From NCBI RefSeq assembly GCF_024297065.1, contig NZ_CP101114.1:496001-560000 (forward strand): a DNA stretch of 64,000 nucleotides, given 5' to 3'. Origin of the DNA: Bartonella harrusi (GTDB lineage Bacteria; Pseudomonadota; Alphaproteobacteria; Rhizobiales; Rhizobiaceae). A program made the translations under genes and the position numbers. The first letter of the stretch is position 1; the number at the start of each line of letters is the position of its first letter. Positions 29,227-44,673 of this stretch are shown here, piece after piece. A model generated the notes under the pieces. The model had not been told where the DNA came from. It searched no databases and saw nothing but the letters and a program-made list of their open reading frames with translations.

Positions 29227-30769
29227 ACATACGCTAGAAAATATTTTTAAAGAAAAAGATCATCCTCTTTGAATTACAAATGGCTTTCTTTATTTCATAT
29301 ATCATAATATATTTTAGGTAAAAAATAAGAAGAAAAATATAGTTAATTTATAGATAATAATCTTATATTTATAATATAATTTAATAAATAAGATATATAT
29401 ATTTTATAATGTCATTGAAAAGCTGATATTCAAACATTTCATGATTTATAATAGAAATAATATAGTTTTATATCATTGAATTATAGAATATAAAATATTT
29501 TTATTAAAGTGATTGATAGAAAAAATGAGAAAGGAATTCAAAATATAACGAAAACGGAGCAAGCATAATGATCTTTGACACTTTTAAAACAGAAGTTATA
29601 GTTTTTTAGATTTGCTGTGAAAGAAGCAGTTATAAGTAATGTTTTTTCATTTCAATTTTTATGAAAAATAAAAAATCAATTACTGACATCTCATACGAGA
29701 AAAACAATCTAGAGATGAAATCTGTTTTGAAATAAGTTAGAAATATTTTTATAAATTATTTTAATTTAAAATTTATTGCATCATTAGGGAATGAGGGAAT
29801 ACAATAATGGTACAGATTTTTTACTCCATAAGCGAAGAAATTGTGGTATTAACAACTCTATGCATAATGGAGTGTAGTGCCAAAAGTAAATTCGAAGCAA
29901 AGTAAGATGTTTCTTTCAAGCATGCAAGTCATAATCAGGTGTGTAATATATATTTTTCTTTGAAAAACTTATCTTCTCGAAGAAAAATATAAAAAAGCCA
30001 ACACGGCAAGTTTCTGCAATATCAGCTCTTTTAAAAAATGGTGCTATGAATGTTTTTAAAAGCGTAAAGCTAAATTGAAAGAGGAGCGTAAAACATAAAC
30101 TGATTTTGTTCCTTTTAGAACATTCATATTTTTTTCTCAATGAGGATGTAATTTTGTTTTAGAAATAAATAGACAGAATATCCGCAACACTTTACTGCAA
30201 TCGAGCATACAAAAGTTGATACAATGGTAAAGTATTCAAACACTATTCCCAATAAGATAAAGCTATTTTAAAATTGTATGTTTTTATAAAAATGAGCAGT
30301 TGAATGCATTAAGGCTGATATAGTGAATCAATAAGGCGCTGTAACAAAAGGAGTTTTTTAAGCAGAAGTAATATATTAGATTTTTATTATAACAATGCGC
30401 TATTATACAGCAAGTGAATAAGTAGTAATCTGTAAAAAACTCTGTTCAGATGTTTGCATAATTTATGATAACTTTATAAAATTTTTTTGCTATGCTCTTC
30501 AGATATGCCCTCTTAGGATTTTCATTTTTTTCAGAGATTTTTCTGTATTGTGCAGGTTAATTTTTTATCATTTGAGTTTCAAGTGTAAGGGTATCAGTGC
30601 CTCTCATTGTTCTTTTAATTATTCTATAAAGTAGTAAAGGATGATTTTAGGCAAATGATTAAGGAGATGAATTTTTAGGGTGATTTTGTTTCGCCTTGTA
30701 AAGAGTGTGGTAAGAAAATTTTCTTTGATTTATGATGTGTGAATCTTTTTGAAATGTAGAAAAGCCAAA
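29227..30769. other. AT-rich gene desert between Hbp-type gene and ogt
   Basis: About 1.5 kb without a supported gene. Short frames on both strands lack ribosome-binding sites; the longest on the minus strand (29916-30140) starts with TTG and has low-complexity hydrophobic content. No RNA gene or repeat was recognised. Confidence 0.6.
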
Positions 30770-31303
30770 ATGCAGCACATTCCCCAACAAAGAATATTTT
30801 ATTTGAGAAGCACCTCAATAGGAGGGCTTTTGGTGGCAAAGTCTCAAAAAGGGATTTGTAATATAGCATTGGGAGAGACTACAGAACAATTATTACAAGA
30901 GTTTATGGAACATTTTAGTGATGCAAAACAGGTAGAGAATGATGATAGACTGAAGAGGGAAGTTGCACATATTGTAGCAATGATAGAAACGCCTCAGTTG
31001 GTAAGGAAATATAATTTTTCCTTAGATATAAAGGGAACGGTTTTTCAACAGAAAGTATGGGCAGTATTATGTAATGTGCCGTGTGGTTCAACAATTTCAT
31101 ATGAAGCATTAGCGGAACGTATTGGTATACCTAAAGCTTTTCGTGCCGTCGCGAATGCATGTGCATGTAACGAATTAGCATTAATTATCCCTTGCCATCG
31201 TGTGATACGCAAGAATGGTTTTATTTCTGGATATCGTTGGGGCGCTTGGCGGAAACAGATTTTGCTACAGCGGGAACAAAAAGAGGGATTTAACTTTGTT
31301 TGA
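30770..31303 (+). CDS. ogt: Methylated-DNA--protein-cysteine methyltransferase
   Basis: Repairs O6-methylguanine by moving the methyl group to its own cysteine. The active-site motif IIPCHRVIRKNG is present, preceded by VPCGSTISYEALAERIGIPKAFRAV, the DNA-binding helix-turn-helix with arginine finger. 177 residues from ATG 30770; a TTG at 30749 in the same frame is possible. The short N-terminus lacks the Ada regulatory zinc domain, so it is Ogt-like rather than full Ada. Its 3' end overlaps the convergent kinase gene by 14 bases. Confidence 0.92.
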   Translation: MQHIPQQRIFYLRSTSIGGLLVAKSQKGICNIALGETTEQLLQEFMEHFSDAKQVENDDRLKREVAHIVAMIETPQLVRKYNFSLDIKGTVFQQKVWAVLCNVPCGSTISYEALAERIGIPKAFRAVANACACNELALIIPCHRVIRKNGFISGYRWGAWRKQILLQREQKEGFNFV

Positions 31304-33611
31304 TTGGCATTGTAATTGTTACAGTTGTTCCCTTCATTTCTTTAGAGATAATTTCAAGTTTCCCTTTATGGAGCTCTAGAAGAGAGCGCGAAATGGCTAG
31401 CCCAAGACCTGAACCAGTATGGGTTTTAGTGAGTTGATTTTCAACTTGTTCAAAAGGCTGTCCAAGTTTTTTAATTGCTGATTGAGGAATCCCAACTCCC
31501 GTATCTTTAATGCTACAAATAAGGTTATTTTTTTTCTTAAAAGCGCAGATATCAATACTTCCTCCAGAGGGTGTAAATTTAACAGCATTAGAGATGAGGT
31601 TAAGAAAGATCTGCTTCATGGCACGGCCATCAACTTCTGCGTGCAGTTCTGGAGCAATATTTGTTGTAACAGAAATATTTTTCTCTTGAGCTTGTGGCGT
31701 GAGTGTTCGTGCCGCTTCACTAATGATCGGTTCGAGATTGATATTTTTATAATCAAGAGAAAATCTACCCGCTTCGATTTTGGACATATCAAGAATATCA
31801 TTAATAAGAGTGAGAAGATGTGTTCCTGAATTGTAAATATCATGCATATATTCTTTGTAGCGTTGTGAGCCAAGAGGACCAAAGGTGGATTGTAACATGA
31901 TATCCGAAAAGCCAAGAATAGCATTAAGTGGAGTGCGCAATTCATGGGACATATTGGCTAAAAACTCAGATTTAGCTTTATTAGCACTTTCAGCACGCTC
32001 TTTTTCAGCTTTCAGACTTTTATTAAGTTTTTCAACTTCTGTTGCACGTTGTTGCGCACTTCCTCGAGCGCGTTTGAGTTCTTGAATAAAAGAAAAAAGG
32101 CGTCTTTCACTATCTTCGAACTTTTCCTGCTGCTGTTTAAGTTCAGAAATATCTGTACCGATGCACACAAGTCCTCCATCTTGTGTACGGCGTTCATTAA
32201 TTTTAAGCCAACAACCATCTGCTGTTTGGCGAATACTGGTTAAGTTACCACCACCATCATCTTTGAGGGGATATTCGCTGATTGCAGGGCGAGCCATAGC
32301 TTCGACGGTTGCACGTTGGATTCCTGACTGTAAAACCTGTTTAGGGATAGCAGCATATTCACAAAATTTGCTGTTGGACATAACCAAACGTCCTTCGGAA
32401 TCCCATAAGACAAAAGATTCTGAAATATTTTCAATTGCGTCGCGAATCCGAAGATCAGCTTGTGCTGTTTTTTCTGCGAGTTGTCGTTGTTCACTAATAT
32501 CGAAGGTAATACCAACCAAATGAGGTTCTTCTTCATCCGTAACTTCAGCACGAATGCGCATCCATATATAATGACCATCGGCATGACGCATGGGGACATT
32601 AATATCAATATGCTTTTTTTGACCACTCATTAATTCTTGAGCAAGATCGAAAAAATTAGCATCATTTGGGTCGATAATGGCGGTAATTTGGGAAATTGAA
32701 AGCAGTGCATCTTGAGGCACATAACCGAGCATTTCATAAATTGCCCGTGACCAGTAAACACGTCCGCTAGCCATATTCCAATCCCATAGGCCACAACGTC
32801 CACGCATCATAGCCATATCAATACGATTCTGAACTTTTTCTGAAATCAAATCTGTCTTGCGTGCTCTTATAATTTGATTATAATAGCCGTAGAGGAGAGC
32901 CAAAATGACAGCGCTTGTTCCTATGAACAGGGTCATATTTAACGAAAAAATTTTGCGCCATTCCATAGAGATATGTTGTGTTTTTTCGCTGATGAAAACA
33001 CCATATTGTCCATTTTCTGTTTGCTGAAAGGAAGCAAGAGCGGGTACGTCTTTACCTATTGTAATTTTCATAACTCCAGCATGTTTTCTCAGAGATTGTA
33101 AAGCAATGCTGTCAGAGATAAAATTCTGTAAGGGTTTTCCTAAAATAATCTCAGAACTTGATGAAGCTAGGACAGTGCCTTTTTGATCAACTATGGCAAT
33201 AACAATGTTGGGATTGACAAGTTTTTGATTACTAAAACGGGTAAGGATATTTTGTAAATGATTATGAGAAGGAGGAGTGCCTTTGCCTTTTTGTGTAGCA
33301 GAAAGTAAATCACGATCAATTATATTGGTAATATGAGAGGCTAAGAGAGTGAGAGTAGAACGTGTGTTTTTGTCAATCCCATGGCGCCAATCATAGATTG
33401 ATATGAAACGAATTGTTGCCAGCACAACAAGAAAAGCAAGAATTACAAATGGGATGGAACGCCGCAGCCAAGGTTCAATAAAAAGAAGTTTTTGATAGGC
33501 AGAGCCAGAAAACAGATGAATATGCTCTTCCTGTGCTTTGTGGTTTTGAGCGTTTAATTTTGAACCAGCATACCCCTCTGTTGGCGCATTATATGCGTCC
33601 AATTTAGCCAT
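31290..33611 (-). CDS. pleC: PleC/PdhS-type cell-cycle sensor histidine kinase
   Basis: Membrane histidine kinase that probably acts on the DivK regulator in asymmetric division. Membrane helices at about residues 52-72 and 223-244 flank a periplasmic domain. PAS-like domains follow at about 265-375 and 385-490, then a coiled-coil (490-545), HisKA with His556 in FLANMSHELRTPLNAILGFS, and the PleC/DivJ/PdhS-typical segment FGPLGSQRYKEYMHDIYNSG. The HATPase ends with KTHTGSGLGLAISRSLLELH. 773 residues. Two membrane helices point to PleC more than to soluble PdhS. The paralog name is an inference. Confidence 0.8.
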   Translation of the reverse strand: MAKLDAYNAPTEGYAGSKLNAQNHKAQEEHIHLFSGSAYQKLLFIEPWLRRSIPFVILAFLVVLATIRFISIYDWRHGIDKNTRSTLTLLASHITNIIDRDLLSATQKGKGTPPSHNHLQNILTRFSNQKLVNPNIVIAIVDQKGTVLASSSSEIILGKPLQNFISDSIALQSLRKHAGVMKITIGKDVPALASFQQTENGQYGVFISEKTQHISMEWRKIFSLNMTLFIGTSAVILALLYGYYNQIIRARKTDLISEKVQNRIDMAMMRGRCGLWDWNMASGRVYWSRAIYEMLGYVPQDALLSISQITAIIDPNDANFFDLAQELMSGQKKHIDINVPMRHADGHYIWMRIRAEVTDEEEPHLVGITFDISEQRQLAEKTAQADLRIRDAIENISESFVLWDSEGRLVMSNSKFCEYAAIPKQVLQSGIQRATVEAMARPAISEYPLKDDGGGNLTSIRQTADGCWLKINERRTQDGGLVCIGTDISELKQQQEKFEDSERRLFSFIQELKRARGSAQQRATEVEKLNKSLKAEKERAESANKAKSEFLANMSHELRTPLNAILGFSDIMLQSTFGPLGSQRYKEYMHDIYNSGTHLLTLINDILDMSKIEAGRFSLDYKNINLEPIISEAARTLTPQAQEKNISVTTNIAPELHAEVDGRAMKQIFLNLISNAVKFTPSGGSIDICAFKKKNNLICSIKDTGVGIPQSAIKKLGQPFEQVENQLTKTHTGSGLGLAISRSLLELHKGKLEIISKEMKGTTVTITMPIKQS

Positions 33612-33786
33612 TTCTCATTCCTTTAATTCCGCAATAATGTATTTTAAAAACTGCTTCGATATTCATAAACAACACCATGGAGTGCAGTGAATCAAAACAG
33701 GAGTCCTCTGTCCAGCTTTTTTTTAGAAAAAATAATTTTACTGTTATTGAATGTGGATTATAGAAGAGAAAAGAAATTCTAACATG

Positions 33787-33821
33787 ACTTATAAACAGGT
33801 TTAAACTCCCTGTTTATAAGT
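33787..33821. repeat. Perfect 13-bp inverted repeat downstream of pepN
   Basis: ACTTATAAACAGG (33787-33799) is the exact reverse complement of CCTGTTTATAAGT (33809-33821), loop of nine bases. It lies about 75 bases past the pepN stop on the minus strand and upstream of the PleC-type gene. It is likely a transcript-end or attenuator hairpin, although no long T-run follows directly. Confidence 0.6.
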
Positions 33822-33895
33822 TCAGTTTTCGCACCTAGAGCGCTGGTGTGATTTTAAAAAATATTATAACATATTGATTATAAATATTTTTTATT

Positions 33896-36523
33896 TCAAG
33901 CGAGGAGACGATTGATGATATCAGCAACATCACTTGATAATTGAGAAGTTTCTGCAATCCTTTTTAATGCAGTTTCAAGTTTTTGTTGCCGAATAGGTTC
34001 TAATTGTCGCCAAGAGCGCATCGTTGTTAATAACCATGCAGCGAGCTGTGGATTTTTTTTGTCAATTTCTAAAATGATTTGGCAAAGGAAATGATAGGAT
34101 GCACCATCAGCTCTATTAAAACCGGTTAGATTATGAGAGGCAAACACACCAATCAAAGCGCGTACACGATTGGGATTATCTTTTGAAAAAAGCGGATGCT
34201 GCATGAGTTTTTGAATATGGCCAAGTGTTGATGTTCCTGCAACCATTGCTTGAATCGAAAACCATTTATCCATGACCAGAGGGTCATGCCGATAGCGGTT
34301 TTCAAAGTCATTTAAGGCATTTTGTGTTTGCTTACTTTCAGTAAAGTGCCGCACTAAAATGGTGATACTCGCCATACGATCAGTCATATTATTCGCTGTT
34401 GCATAGTGTATGGCAGCACGATTTTGTTGAGCTTCCGCAATGGAAAGATAATCTAACATAATATTGCGTAATGCTCTTTTTCCAGCTTGGATAGTATTTG
34501 GTAAATAAGGCTCATCGGTCTCCATTTGCATATAAATTTTTGTAAAGAGTTCCTGATGTGTATGTGCAAGTGAAGCTAAAAACTGATTGCGCACATGGTG
34601 AATACGTTCTGGATCAACATTTTTACCAATAGTATGGGCAAGTTCAATTTCGCTCGGTAAACTTAAACAAAACGCACGAAATTCTGGTTCAAGGCTTTCA
34701 TCTTTAACGATGTTTTCAACCAATTTTAGTAAAGCAGAGGGCATATTCTCTTTTGTTTGTGTTTTATTCTGAATAGCTTCAATAAGAGCTTGCATCATCA
34801 AATGGTTAAGCGATTGCCAACGATTAAGTTGATTGCTGTCATTTTGTGCAAGAAAGATGAGTTCGCTTTCATTGAATGAAGTTTGTAGGTTGATAGGTGT
34901 AGAAAAATCTCTAAGCAGTGATAAAACAGGTTTTTCGCGTAGTCCTCTTAATATGAAGGTTTGGTTTTCTTTGGAGAGCAGCATAACATCTGATTGAATA
35001 TCTGCGTCAGATTCATAAGTAAGAGATTCTCCATTATGTCCTAACAGGCCAAAAGCGATAGGGATAAGCATAGGCTTTTTTGTGTTTTGTTGCGGTGTTG
35101 CTGGAATATGTTGCTTTGCATGAATTGTTAGAACACCATCATTATAATGCGTATCGATTATCACATGAGGTGTACCGGCTTGTTCATACCACAGCATGAA
35201 TTGTGAAAAATCTTGATGAGAAACTTCCGCAAAACAGGCGATAAAATCTTCAATTGTGCAAGCTTGCCCATCATGGCGTTGAAAATAGAGATCCATCCCT
35301 TTACGAAAGAGAGAGGAGCCTAAAAGAGTATGCACCATGCGAACGACTTCAGCGCCTTTCTCATAGACGGTTGCAGTGTAAAAATTGTTGATTTGGCTAT
35401 ATTGACGAGGGCGTACAGAATGAGCAAGGGGACCAGAATCTTCCGTAAACTGTTTATTTTTCAATATTTTTATATTTTCAATTCGCTGTAGGCTGCGTAT
35501 ATTTTGATCTGAGGAAAATTCTTGATCACGATAAACCGTTAAGCCTTCTTTTAAGCAGAGTTGAAACCAATCACGACAGGTAATACGATTACCGGTCCAA
35601 TTATGAAAATATTCATGAGCAATGATACGTTCGATATTTCTATAATCCTGATCGGTTGCTGTTTCAGGATCAGCAAGAACATATTTATCATTAAAGATGT
35701 TAAGGCCTTTATTTTCCATTGCGCCCATATTAAAGTCGGAAACAGCCACAATATTGAAAACATCAAGATCATATTCGCGTCCGAAACATTTTTCATCCCA
35801 ACGCATAGAGCGTTTGAGCGCATCCATTGCATAAGCTGCACGTTTGGTTTTTCCTTTTTCAACATAGATCCCAAGTTCGATACGCCGACCAGATATGGTG
35901 GTAAAATGGTCTTCTAACTTATCAAGATCGCCACCAACTAAAGCGAAGAGATAAGATGGTTTAGGATAAGGATCTTCCCAAAGAGCAAAATGACGGTTAT
36001 CCTCAAGGGTTCCTGTTTCTACGAGGTTACCATTGGAAAGCAAGATAGGAATTTTCTGAGAATCTGCTTCAATTTTTACCGTATAGGTAGAAAGAACATC
36101 TGGGCGATCATAAAAATAAGTAATGCGACGAAATCCTTCCGCTTCGCATTGTGTACAATAGACACCATTGGAAAGATAGAGCCCCATGAGTTGGCGATTT
36201 TTTTCAGGATTCAGTTCTGTAATCAATTGCAATGTAAAAGGAGTTTCTGGTGGGGTGGTAATTTCTAAACATGAAGGAGTAACTTTATAAGCATCTTCAG
36301 ACAATTTTGTACCATTAATAGCAACAGAAATTAATGTAAGATCATCCCCAGAAAGCACAAGAGGCACTCCTTTTTTTGCATTTTGGCGTGCTTCAATGAA
36401 TAATGTTGCTGTCACAAAAGTTTTTTGAGGTTCTAAACAAAAGTAAAGCTGTGTTTTTGGAATAGCATAGGGCGTTGGTTGGTAATCTTCCAAACGATAA
36501 ATGAGCGTTTTTGGTTGTTCCAT
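33896..36523 (-). CDS. pepN: Aminopeptidase N (M1 zinc metallopeptidase)
   Basis: Cytoplasmic zinc aminopeptidase that removes N-terminal residues from peptides. GAMENKGLN (substrate-binding exopeptidase motif) is followed by the zinc motif HEYFHNWTGNR with the third ligand Glu 18 residues on (LKEGLTVYRDQEF). Length 875 residues matches the proteobacterial PepN type, including a long C-terminal helical domain. It is transcribed leftward; the family 4 glycosylase gene ends upstream 79 bases away. Confidence 0.95.
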   Translation of the reverse strand: MEQPKTLIYRLEDYQPTPYAIPKTQLYFCLEPQKTFVTATLFIEARQNAKKGVPLVLSGDDLTLISVAINGTKLSEDAYKVTPSCLEITTPPETPFTLQLITELNPEKNRQLMGLYLSNGVYCTQCEAEGFRRITYFYDRPDVLSTYTVKIEADSQKIPILLSNGNLVETGTLEDNRHFALWEDPYPKPSYLFALVGGDLDKLEDHFTTISGRRIELGIYVEKGKTKRAAYAMDALKRSMRWDEKCFGREYDLDVFNIVAVSDFNMGAMENKGLNIFNDKYVLADPETATDQDYRNIERIIAHEYFHNWTGNRITCRDWFQLCLKEGLTVYRDQEFSSDQNIRSLQRIENIKILKNKQFTEDSGPLAHSVRPRQYSQINNFYTATVYEKGAEVVRMVHTLLGSSLFRKGMDLYFQRHDGQACTIEDFIACFAEVSHQDFSQFMLWYEQAGTPHVIIDTHYNDGVLTIHAKQHIPATPQQNTKKPMLIPIAFGLLGHNGESLTYESDADIQSDVMLLSKENQTFILRGLREKPVLSLLRDFSTPINLQTSFNESELIFLAQNDSNQLNRWQSLNHLMMQALIEAIQNKTQTKENMPSALLKLVENIVKDESLEPEFRAFCLSLPSEIELAHTIGKNVDPERIHHVRNQFLASLAHTHQELFTKIYMQMETDEPYLPNTIQAGKRALRNIMLDYLSIAEAQQNRAAIHYATANNMTDRMASITILVRHFTESKQTQNALNDFENRYRHDPLVMDKWFSIQAMVAGTSTLGHIQKLMQHPLFSKDNPNRVRALIGVFASHNLTGFNRADGASYHFLCQIILEIDKKNPQLAAWLLTTMRSWRQLEPIRQQKLETALKRIAETSQLSSDVADIINRLLA

Positions 36524-36601
36524 AATTTTTTCCTGTCTGTATTTAAGAGTGGGAATGATTGAAAGGGTATTTACAGTTTGGTGTAAAGGAGGCTTAAGGA
36601 A

Positions 36602-37426
36602 TTACGAGAGATTGTTTAAGCGATTCTTTACTTCCAAAAAGTCCATCCATGTAAGTTTTTTTTGACTCGGCGTTCGAAGAAGGTAAGCAGGATGAAAGGT
36701 TGGCATAACAGGTATTTTGATATTATTTTCGCTTTCATAGGTAAACCATTTACCTCGAGTCCGAATAATTCCATTTTGAGCTCCGGTAAGAAATTGCATA
36801 GCAATTCCTCCCAGCGCTATAAGAACACGCGGATTAGCTAAAGAAATTTGTCGTTCAATGAAGGGACGGCACAATGCAACTTCTCTTGGTGTTGGTGTGC
36901 GGTTTCCCGGTGGGCGCCAGGGAATAGTGTTGGCTATGTAAACATCCTTTCTTGTTAAGCCAATTGATGCGAGAATTTTATTAAGCAACATGCCTGCTTT
37001 TCCCACAAAAGGAATGCCTTGAATATCTTCTTCTCGTCCTGGTGCTTCTCCTATAAGCATGAGCAGACTTCCTGCTGTTCCATCTGAAAAACAAGTATTT
37101 TTTGCTGTCAGCTTTAAAGAGCAGCCATTAAAAGCGAGGAGGGCAGATTTTAATTCATCAAGTGTGTGAGTATTTTTTGCTATTTCTATAGCGGAAGGTT
37201 CACGTTGCACTCTATCATGGTTAGGGAGCAGATGATGAGCGAATTTGGTTGGTGATATCGGTTGATCATGAGAGGTATTTACGGTTTGTGTTGATTTTTT
37301 CTCTAAGGTGACAGATTGACTAAAACGATCAATAGGCCAATCTGTTAGAACAGCATCTACCCCACTTTCTTTATAAAAGTTTAAGAGTTCTTCATATGAG
37401 ATTGCGTACGGTATTTGATTTAACAT
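36602..37426 (-). CDS. Uracil-DNA glycosylase, family 4 type
   Basis: Removes uracil from DNA. The core motifs are LIGEAPGREEDIQGIPFVG (catalytic loop), YIANTIPWRPPGNRTP and PTFHPAYLLR (DNA intercalation). A block FNGCSLKLTAKN precedes the core, as in other alphaproteobacterial members. 274 residues with an N-terminal extension of about 100 residues. Not all iron-sulfur cysteines of the classic family 4 can be assigned. A second glycosylase of another family is encoded at 57.5 kb. Confidence 0.88.
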   Translation of the reverse strand: MLNQIPYAISYEELLNFYKESGVDAVLTDWPIDRFSQSVTLEKKSTQTVNTSHDQPISPTKFAHHLLPNHDRVQREPSAIEIAKNTHTLDELKSALLAFNGCSLKLTAKNTCFSDGTAGSLLMLIGEAPGREEDIQGIPFVGKAGMLLNKILASIGLTRKDVYIANTIPWRPPGNRTPTPREVALCRPFIERQISLANPRVLIALGGIAMQFLTGAQNGIIRTRGKWFTYESENNIKIPVMPTFHPAYLLRTPSQKKLTWMDFLEVKNRLNNLS

Positions 37427-37839
37427 TTTATTTTTCTAATGATCTATGGACTACGAATAGATCAGACTACATTATCCTGCAAGCTTTTTGATATATTTAT
37501 TTGTGATTTCTGTCTGAAACAATGATAGCTTCTTTTTTTGACAAAAAAACTATAAAGTAGACTCGTTTGCAGTTTTCAATGTGTTATTTTTATCGATTAG
37601 GACATATTACCCCCTCTATAATAAAAGATTATGCACTGAATGGAATATTTATAAATAATAATCTTATATATTTATAAAAAAGTAAAATATAATTTTATAA
37701 GAGTATATTTTTAGTTATCATTTTTTAATAAAATAAATAATTATTTTATATATTTACACTAAATTTAAGACAATAAATACACACACTAAAAAAATCAATA
37801 ATATTTCATGATATTATAATTAATATTTTAATATTTTTT
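37427..37839. other. AT-rich intergenic spacer
   Basis: About 410 bases between the glycosylase start and the thiD stop, very AT-rich from 37620 on. No frame, RNA or clear terminator; the T-rich stretch after the thiD stop may serve as an operon end. Confidence 0.6.
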
Positions 37840-38586
37840 TCAATTATGATTTAACAACAATGTGTGGATATATGTTTTTGCTTTTTTGACGGCTTCAATG
37901 AGAGATTCATTTAATGCCAAATGTGCAGCAGTAGCAGTTGAAAGGATACAACCTGTTCCTCGCATTGTTCCCTTTAAACGTGGAGTGGAAATGTTTATTA
38001 TCTCAGTTTTGTTAATGAAGCTATCAGTTGCGAGACGACCCTCTGCATGCCCACCTTTTATTAAGATAGAGCACGGACCAAAAGAGAGAAGCTTTTTTGC
38101 TTGTTGTATTGCTTGCTCATCATCAGATGCCAATGGACTTTTGCTGAGAAGAGCGAGTTCTTCTCTATTTGGTGTTAAAAGATCAACATGAGGAAGAAGT
38201 TTATTCATCATACTTTCGATAATTGTTTCCGTTGTTAGTTTTCCTCCTGATGAGGCGACAAGTACAGGATCTAGAATAACGGGAATATGGGGATAGTCTT
38301 CTAAGACATCACAGATTGCTGCTATAATTGTTTGTGTACCTGTCATCCCAATTTTTATTGCGCTTATGGAATTAGCTTCTAAGGCACAACGCATTTGCGC
38401 AGCGATAAGTTTGCCAGTCATAGGAACAATTTCAGTAACGTGGTGATCATCTTGTACATTAACGCATGTAAGAGCGATATTTGCTTTTATTTGAAAATGT
38501 GCTGCTGTTTCTATGTCACGAACAATACCAGCTCCCCCTGTTGGATCTGTTCCTGCAACAATAAGAATAGAAGGAATTAACGCCAT
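37840..38586 (-). CDS. thiD: Hydroxymethylpyrimidine (phosphate) kinase
   Basis: Phosphorylates HMP and HMP-P for thiamine synthesis. Ribokinase-like fold: VAGTDPTGGAGIVRDIET near the N-terminus, VILDPVLVASSGGKL, and the anion-hole/catalytic region near RGTGCILSTATAAH with catalytic Cys. ATG 38586 overlaps the thiE end by 10 bases, and an upstream in-frame start at 38607 is less likely. About 248 residues. Last gene of the leftward thi operon. Confidence 0.93.
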   Translation of the reverse strand: MALIPSILIVAGTDPTGGAGIVRDIETAAHFQIKANIALTCVNVQDDHHVTEIVPMTGKLIAAQMRCALEANSISAIKIGMTGTQTIIAAICDVLEDYPHIPVILDPVLVASSGGKLTTETIIESMMNKLLPHVDLLTPNREELALLSKSPLASDDEQAIQQAKKLLSFGPCSILIKGGHAEGRLATDSFINKTEIINISTPRLKGTMRGTGCILSTATAAHLALNESLIEAVKKAKTYIHTLLLNHN

Positions 38587-39182
38587 TCTTGTGTTGCCTT
38601 TATCCACTGTTGGGTACGCTGTTCAGGTTTTTTGTGAAGAATAATATCGGTTACAACAGCAGCACTGTTGGCACCTGCTTTTAAAACACCAATTGCGCGT
38701 TTTGGTGTTAAGCCACCAATGCCTACTAAAGGGAGAGCACCAATTCGTTTTTTCCATTGTTTGATTTTTTCTAATCCTTGAGGTTTCCATTTCATCTCTT
38801 TTAAGATTGTTGGATAAATAGGACCAAGGGCGATATATTCAGGATGAACAGATATTGCAATATCGAGCTCATGTTCATCGTGTGTACTCAGACCAAGTCT
38901 TATACCGTTTTTACGAATTGCAGGAAGATCAGCATTGTTTAAGTCTTCTTGTCCAAGATGAATAAAGTTGCACTTTTCATCAATTGCTAATGACCAATGA
39001 TCATTAATAATTAGTTGTGCTTCCAATTTATCGCATATATTTTTTGCACGTTTAATATGTTGGCTAATCGTTTTTGAGTCTTCATTTTTCATGCGCAATT
39101 GTATGAGTTTTATTCCAAGAGGAACCAAGCGTTCAACCCAATCAGCACTGTCAACGATAAGATAAAAGGGGTCCAGTTTCAT
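38577..39182 (-). CDS. thiE: Thiamine-phosphate synthase
   Basis: Joins HMP-PP and thiazole phosphate to thiamine monophosphate. TIM-barrel features include [12 protein letters not shown] (pyrophosphate site), [38 protein letters not shown] and [19 protein letters not shown]. 201 residues, close to the short type. Its ATG overlaps the thiG stop by four bases, so translation is coupled. Confidence 0.95.
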   Translation of the reverse strand: MKLDPFYLIVDSADWVERLVPLGIKLIQLRMKNEDSKTISQHIKRAKNICDKLEAQLIINDHWSLAIDEKCNFIHLGQEDLNNADLPAIRKNGIRLGLSTHDEHELDIAISVHPEYIALGPIYPTILKEMKWKPQGLEKIKQWKKRIGALPLVGIGGLTPKRAIGVLKAGANSAAVVTDIILHKKPEQRTQQWIKATQEWR

Positions 39183-39952
39183 GAAAATACTGCTTTTCCA
39201 ATGACAGGTGTTGATGGAATTGCTGTGTCACGTGCTTCAAGAAGACCTGCTTTATACCCCATACGCCCTGCCAGCACGGCTTGAGAGAAGGCTTCAGCCA
39301 TTAAGACAGGATCACCTGCTTTGGCAACAGCAGTGTTAAGAAGGACAGCGTCATATCCCAGTTCCATAGCAACAGCAGCATGGGATGGGCGCCCAATTCC
39401 AGCGTCAATAACAAGAATTACATCAGGAAGGTAAGCGCGTATAGAACGTAATCCATCGGTATTATGAGGACCTTTGGCAGAACCAATAGGCGCACACCAA
39501 GGCATAATGACACGGCATCCAACGTCTAGGAGTTTTTCAGCAACAATGAGATCATCTGTTGTATAGGCAAAAATTTGAAAACCTTCATTGTTTAAGATTT
39601 GCGCTGCTTCGATTAAGGAAAAAACATTTGGTTGTAAAGTGTCTGGATTACCAATGATTTCAAGTTTAATCCAAGATGTTTTAAAGAGATCCCTTGCGAG
39701 TTGAGCTGTTACAACAGCTTCTTTAACAGTGTAGCAACCTGCGGTATTGGGAAGCACGGTTACATCAAGTTTTTTCAGAAATTGCCAGAATTGTCCACCT
39801 TGTTTGCCACCAGCGGTTTCACGACGCAATGAAACGGTTACAATTTCTGTATTTGCTTTATGAATAGCCTTACGAAGGATTGCTGGTGAGGGATATTGCG
39901 CTGTACCTAACATAAGACGAGAAGAAAATTGACGTCCATAAAGATTCAGCAT
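39179..39952 (-). CDS. thiG: Thiazole synthase
   Basis: Forms the thiazole ring from deoxyxylulose phosphate, ThiS-thiocarboxylate and dehydroglycine. Conserved blocks: [55 protein letters not shown] and [19 protein letters not shown]. 257 residues, normal. It is placed four bases after thiS, its sulfur donor, as usual. Confidence 0.96.
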   Translation of the reverse strand: MLNLYGRQFSSRLMLGTAQYPSPAILRKAIHKANTEIVTVSLRRETAGGKQGGQFWQFLKKLDVTVLPNTAGCYTVKEAVVTAQLARDLFKTSWIKLEIIGNPDTLQPNVFSLIEAAQILNNEGFQIFAYTTDDLIVAEKLLDVGCRVIMPWCAPIGSAKGPHNTDGLRSIRAYLPDVILVIDAGIGRPSHAAVAMELGYDAVLLNTAVAKAGDPVLMAEAFSQAVLAGRMGYKAGLLEARDTAIPSTPVIGKAVFS

Positions 39953-39956
39953 AGTC

Positions 39957-40154
39957 TTAGCCTCCTTGCATTGGGCTTAAAATTTCAATTTTATCTCCTT
40001 CATGCAAAATAAATTGGTGTCGTTCCTCTACGAGAACAACTTCAGCATTCACCGCAGTTGCAAGCCAATTGCCTTCATACCCCAATTCTTCAAGCAATAG
40101 ACTGAGGGTAATAACTTCTGTTTGGATTATTTCACCATTGACAAATATCTGCAT
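39957..40154 (-). CDS. thiS: Sulfur carrier protein ThiS
   Basis: Small ubiquitin-like carrier whose C-terminal glycine is adenylated and thiocarboxylated. 65 residues ending in SPMQGG, the required Gly-Gly. N-terminus [13 protein letters not shown] fits the beta-grasp fold. No thiF-type activating enzyme is in the window; it must be encoded elsewhere or replaced by a shared enzyme. Confidence 0.95.
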   Translation of the reverse strand: MQIFVNGEIIQTEVITLSLLLEELGYEGNWLATAVNAEVVLVEERHQFILHEGDKIEILSPMQGG

Positions 40155-40157
40155 GTT

Positions 40158-44673
<4,516 letters not shown>

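Noticed and set aside
29916-30140. 74-codon minus-strand frame
   Set aside because: Starts with TTG, low-complexity Phe-rich sequence and no ribosome-binding site.
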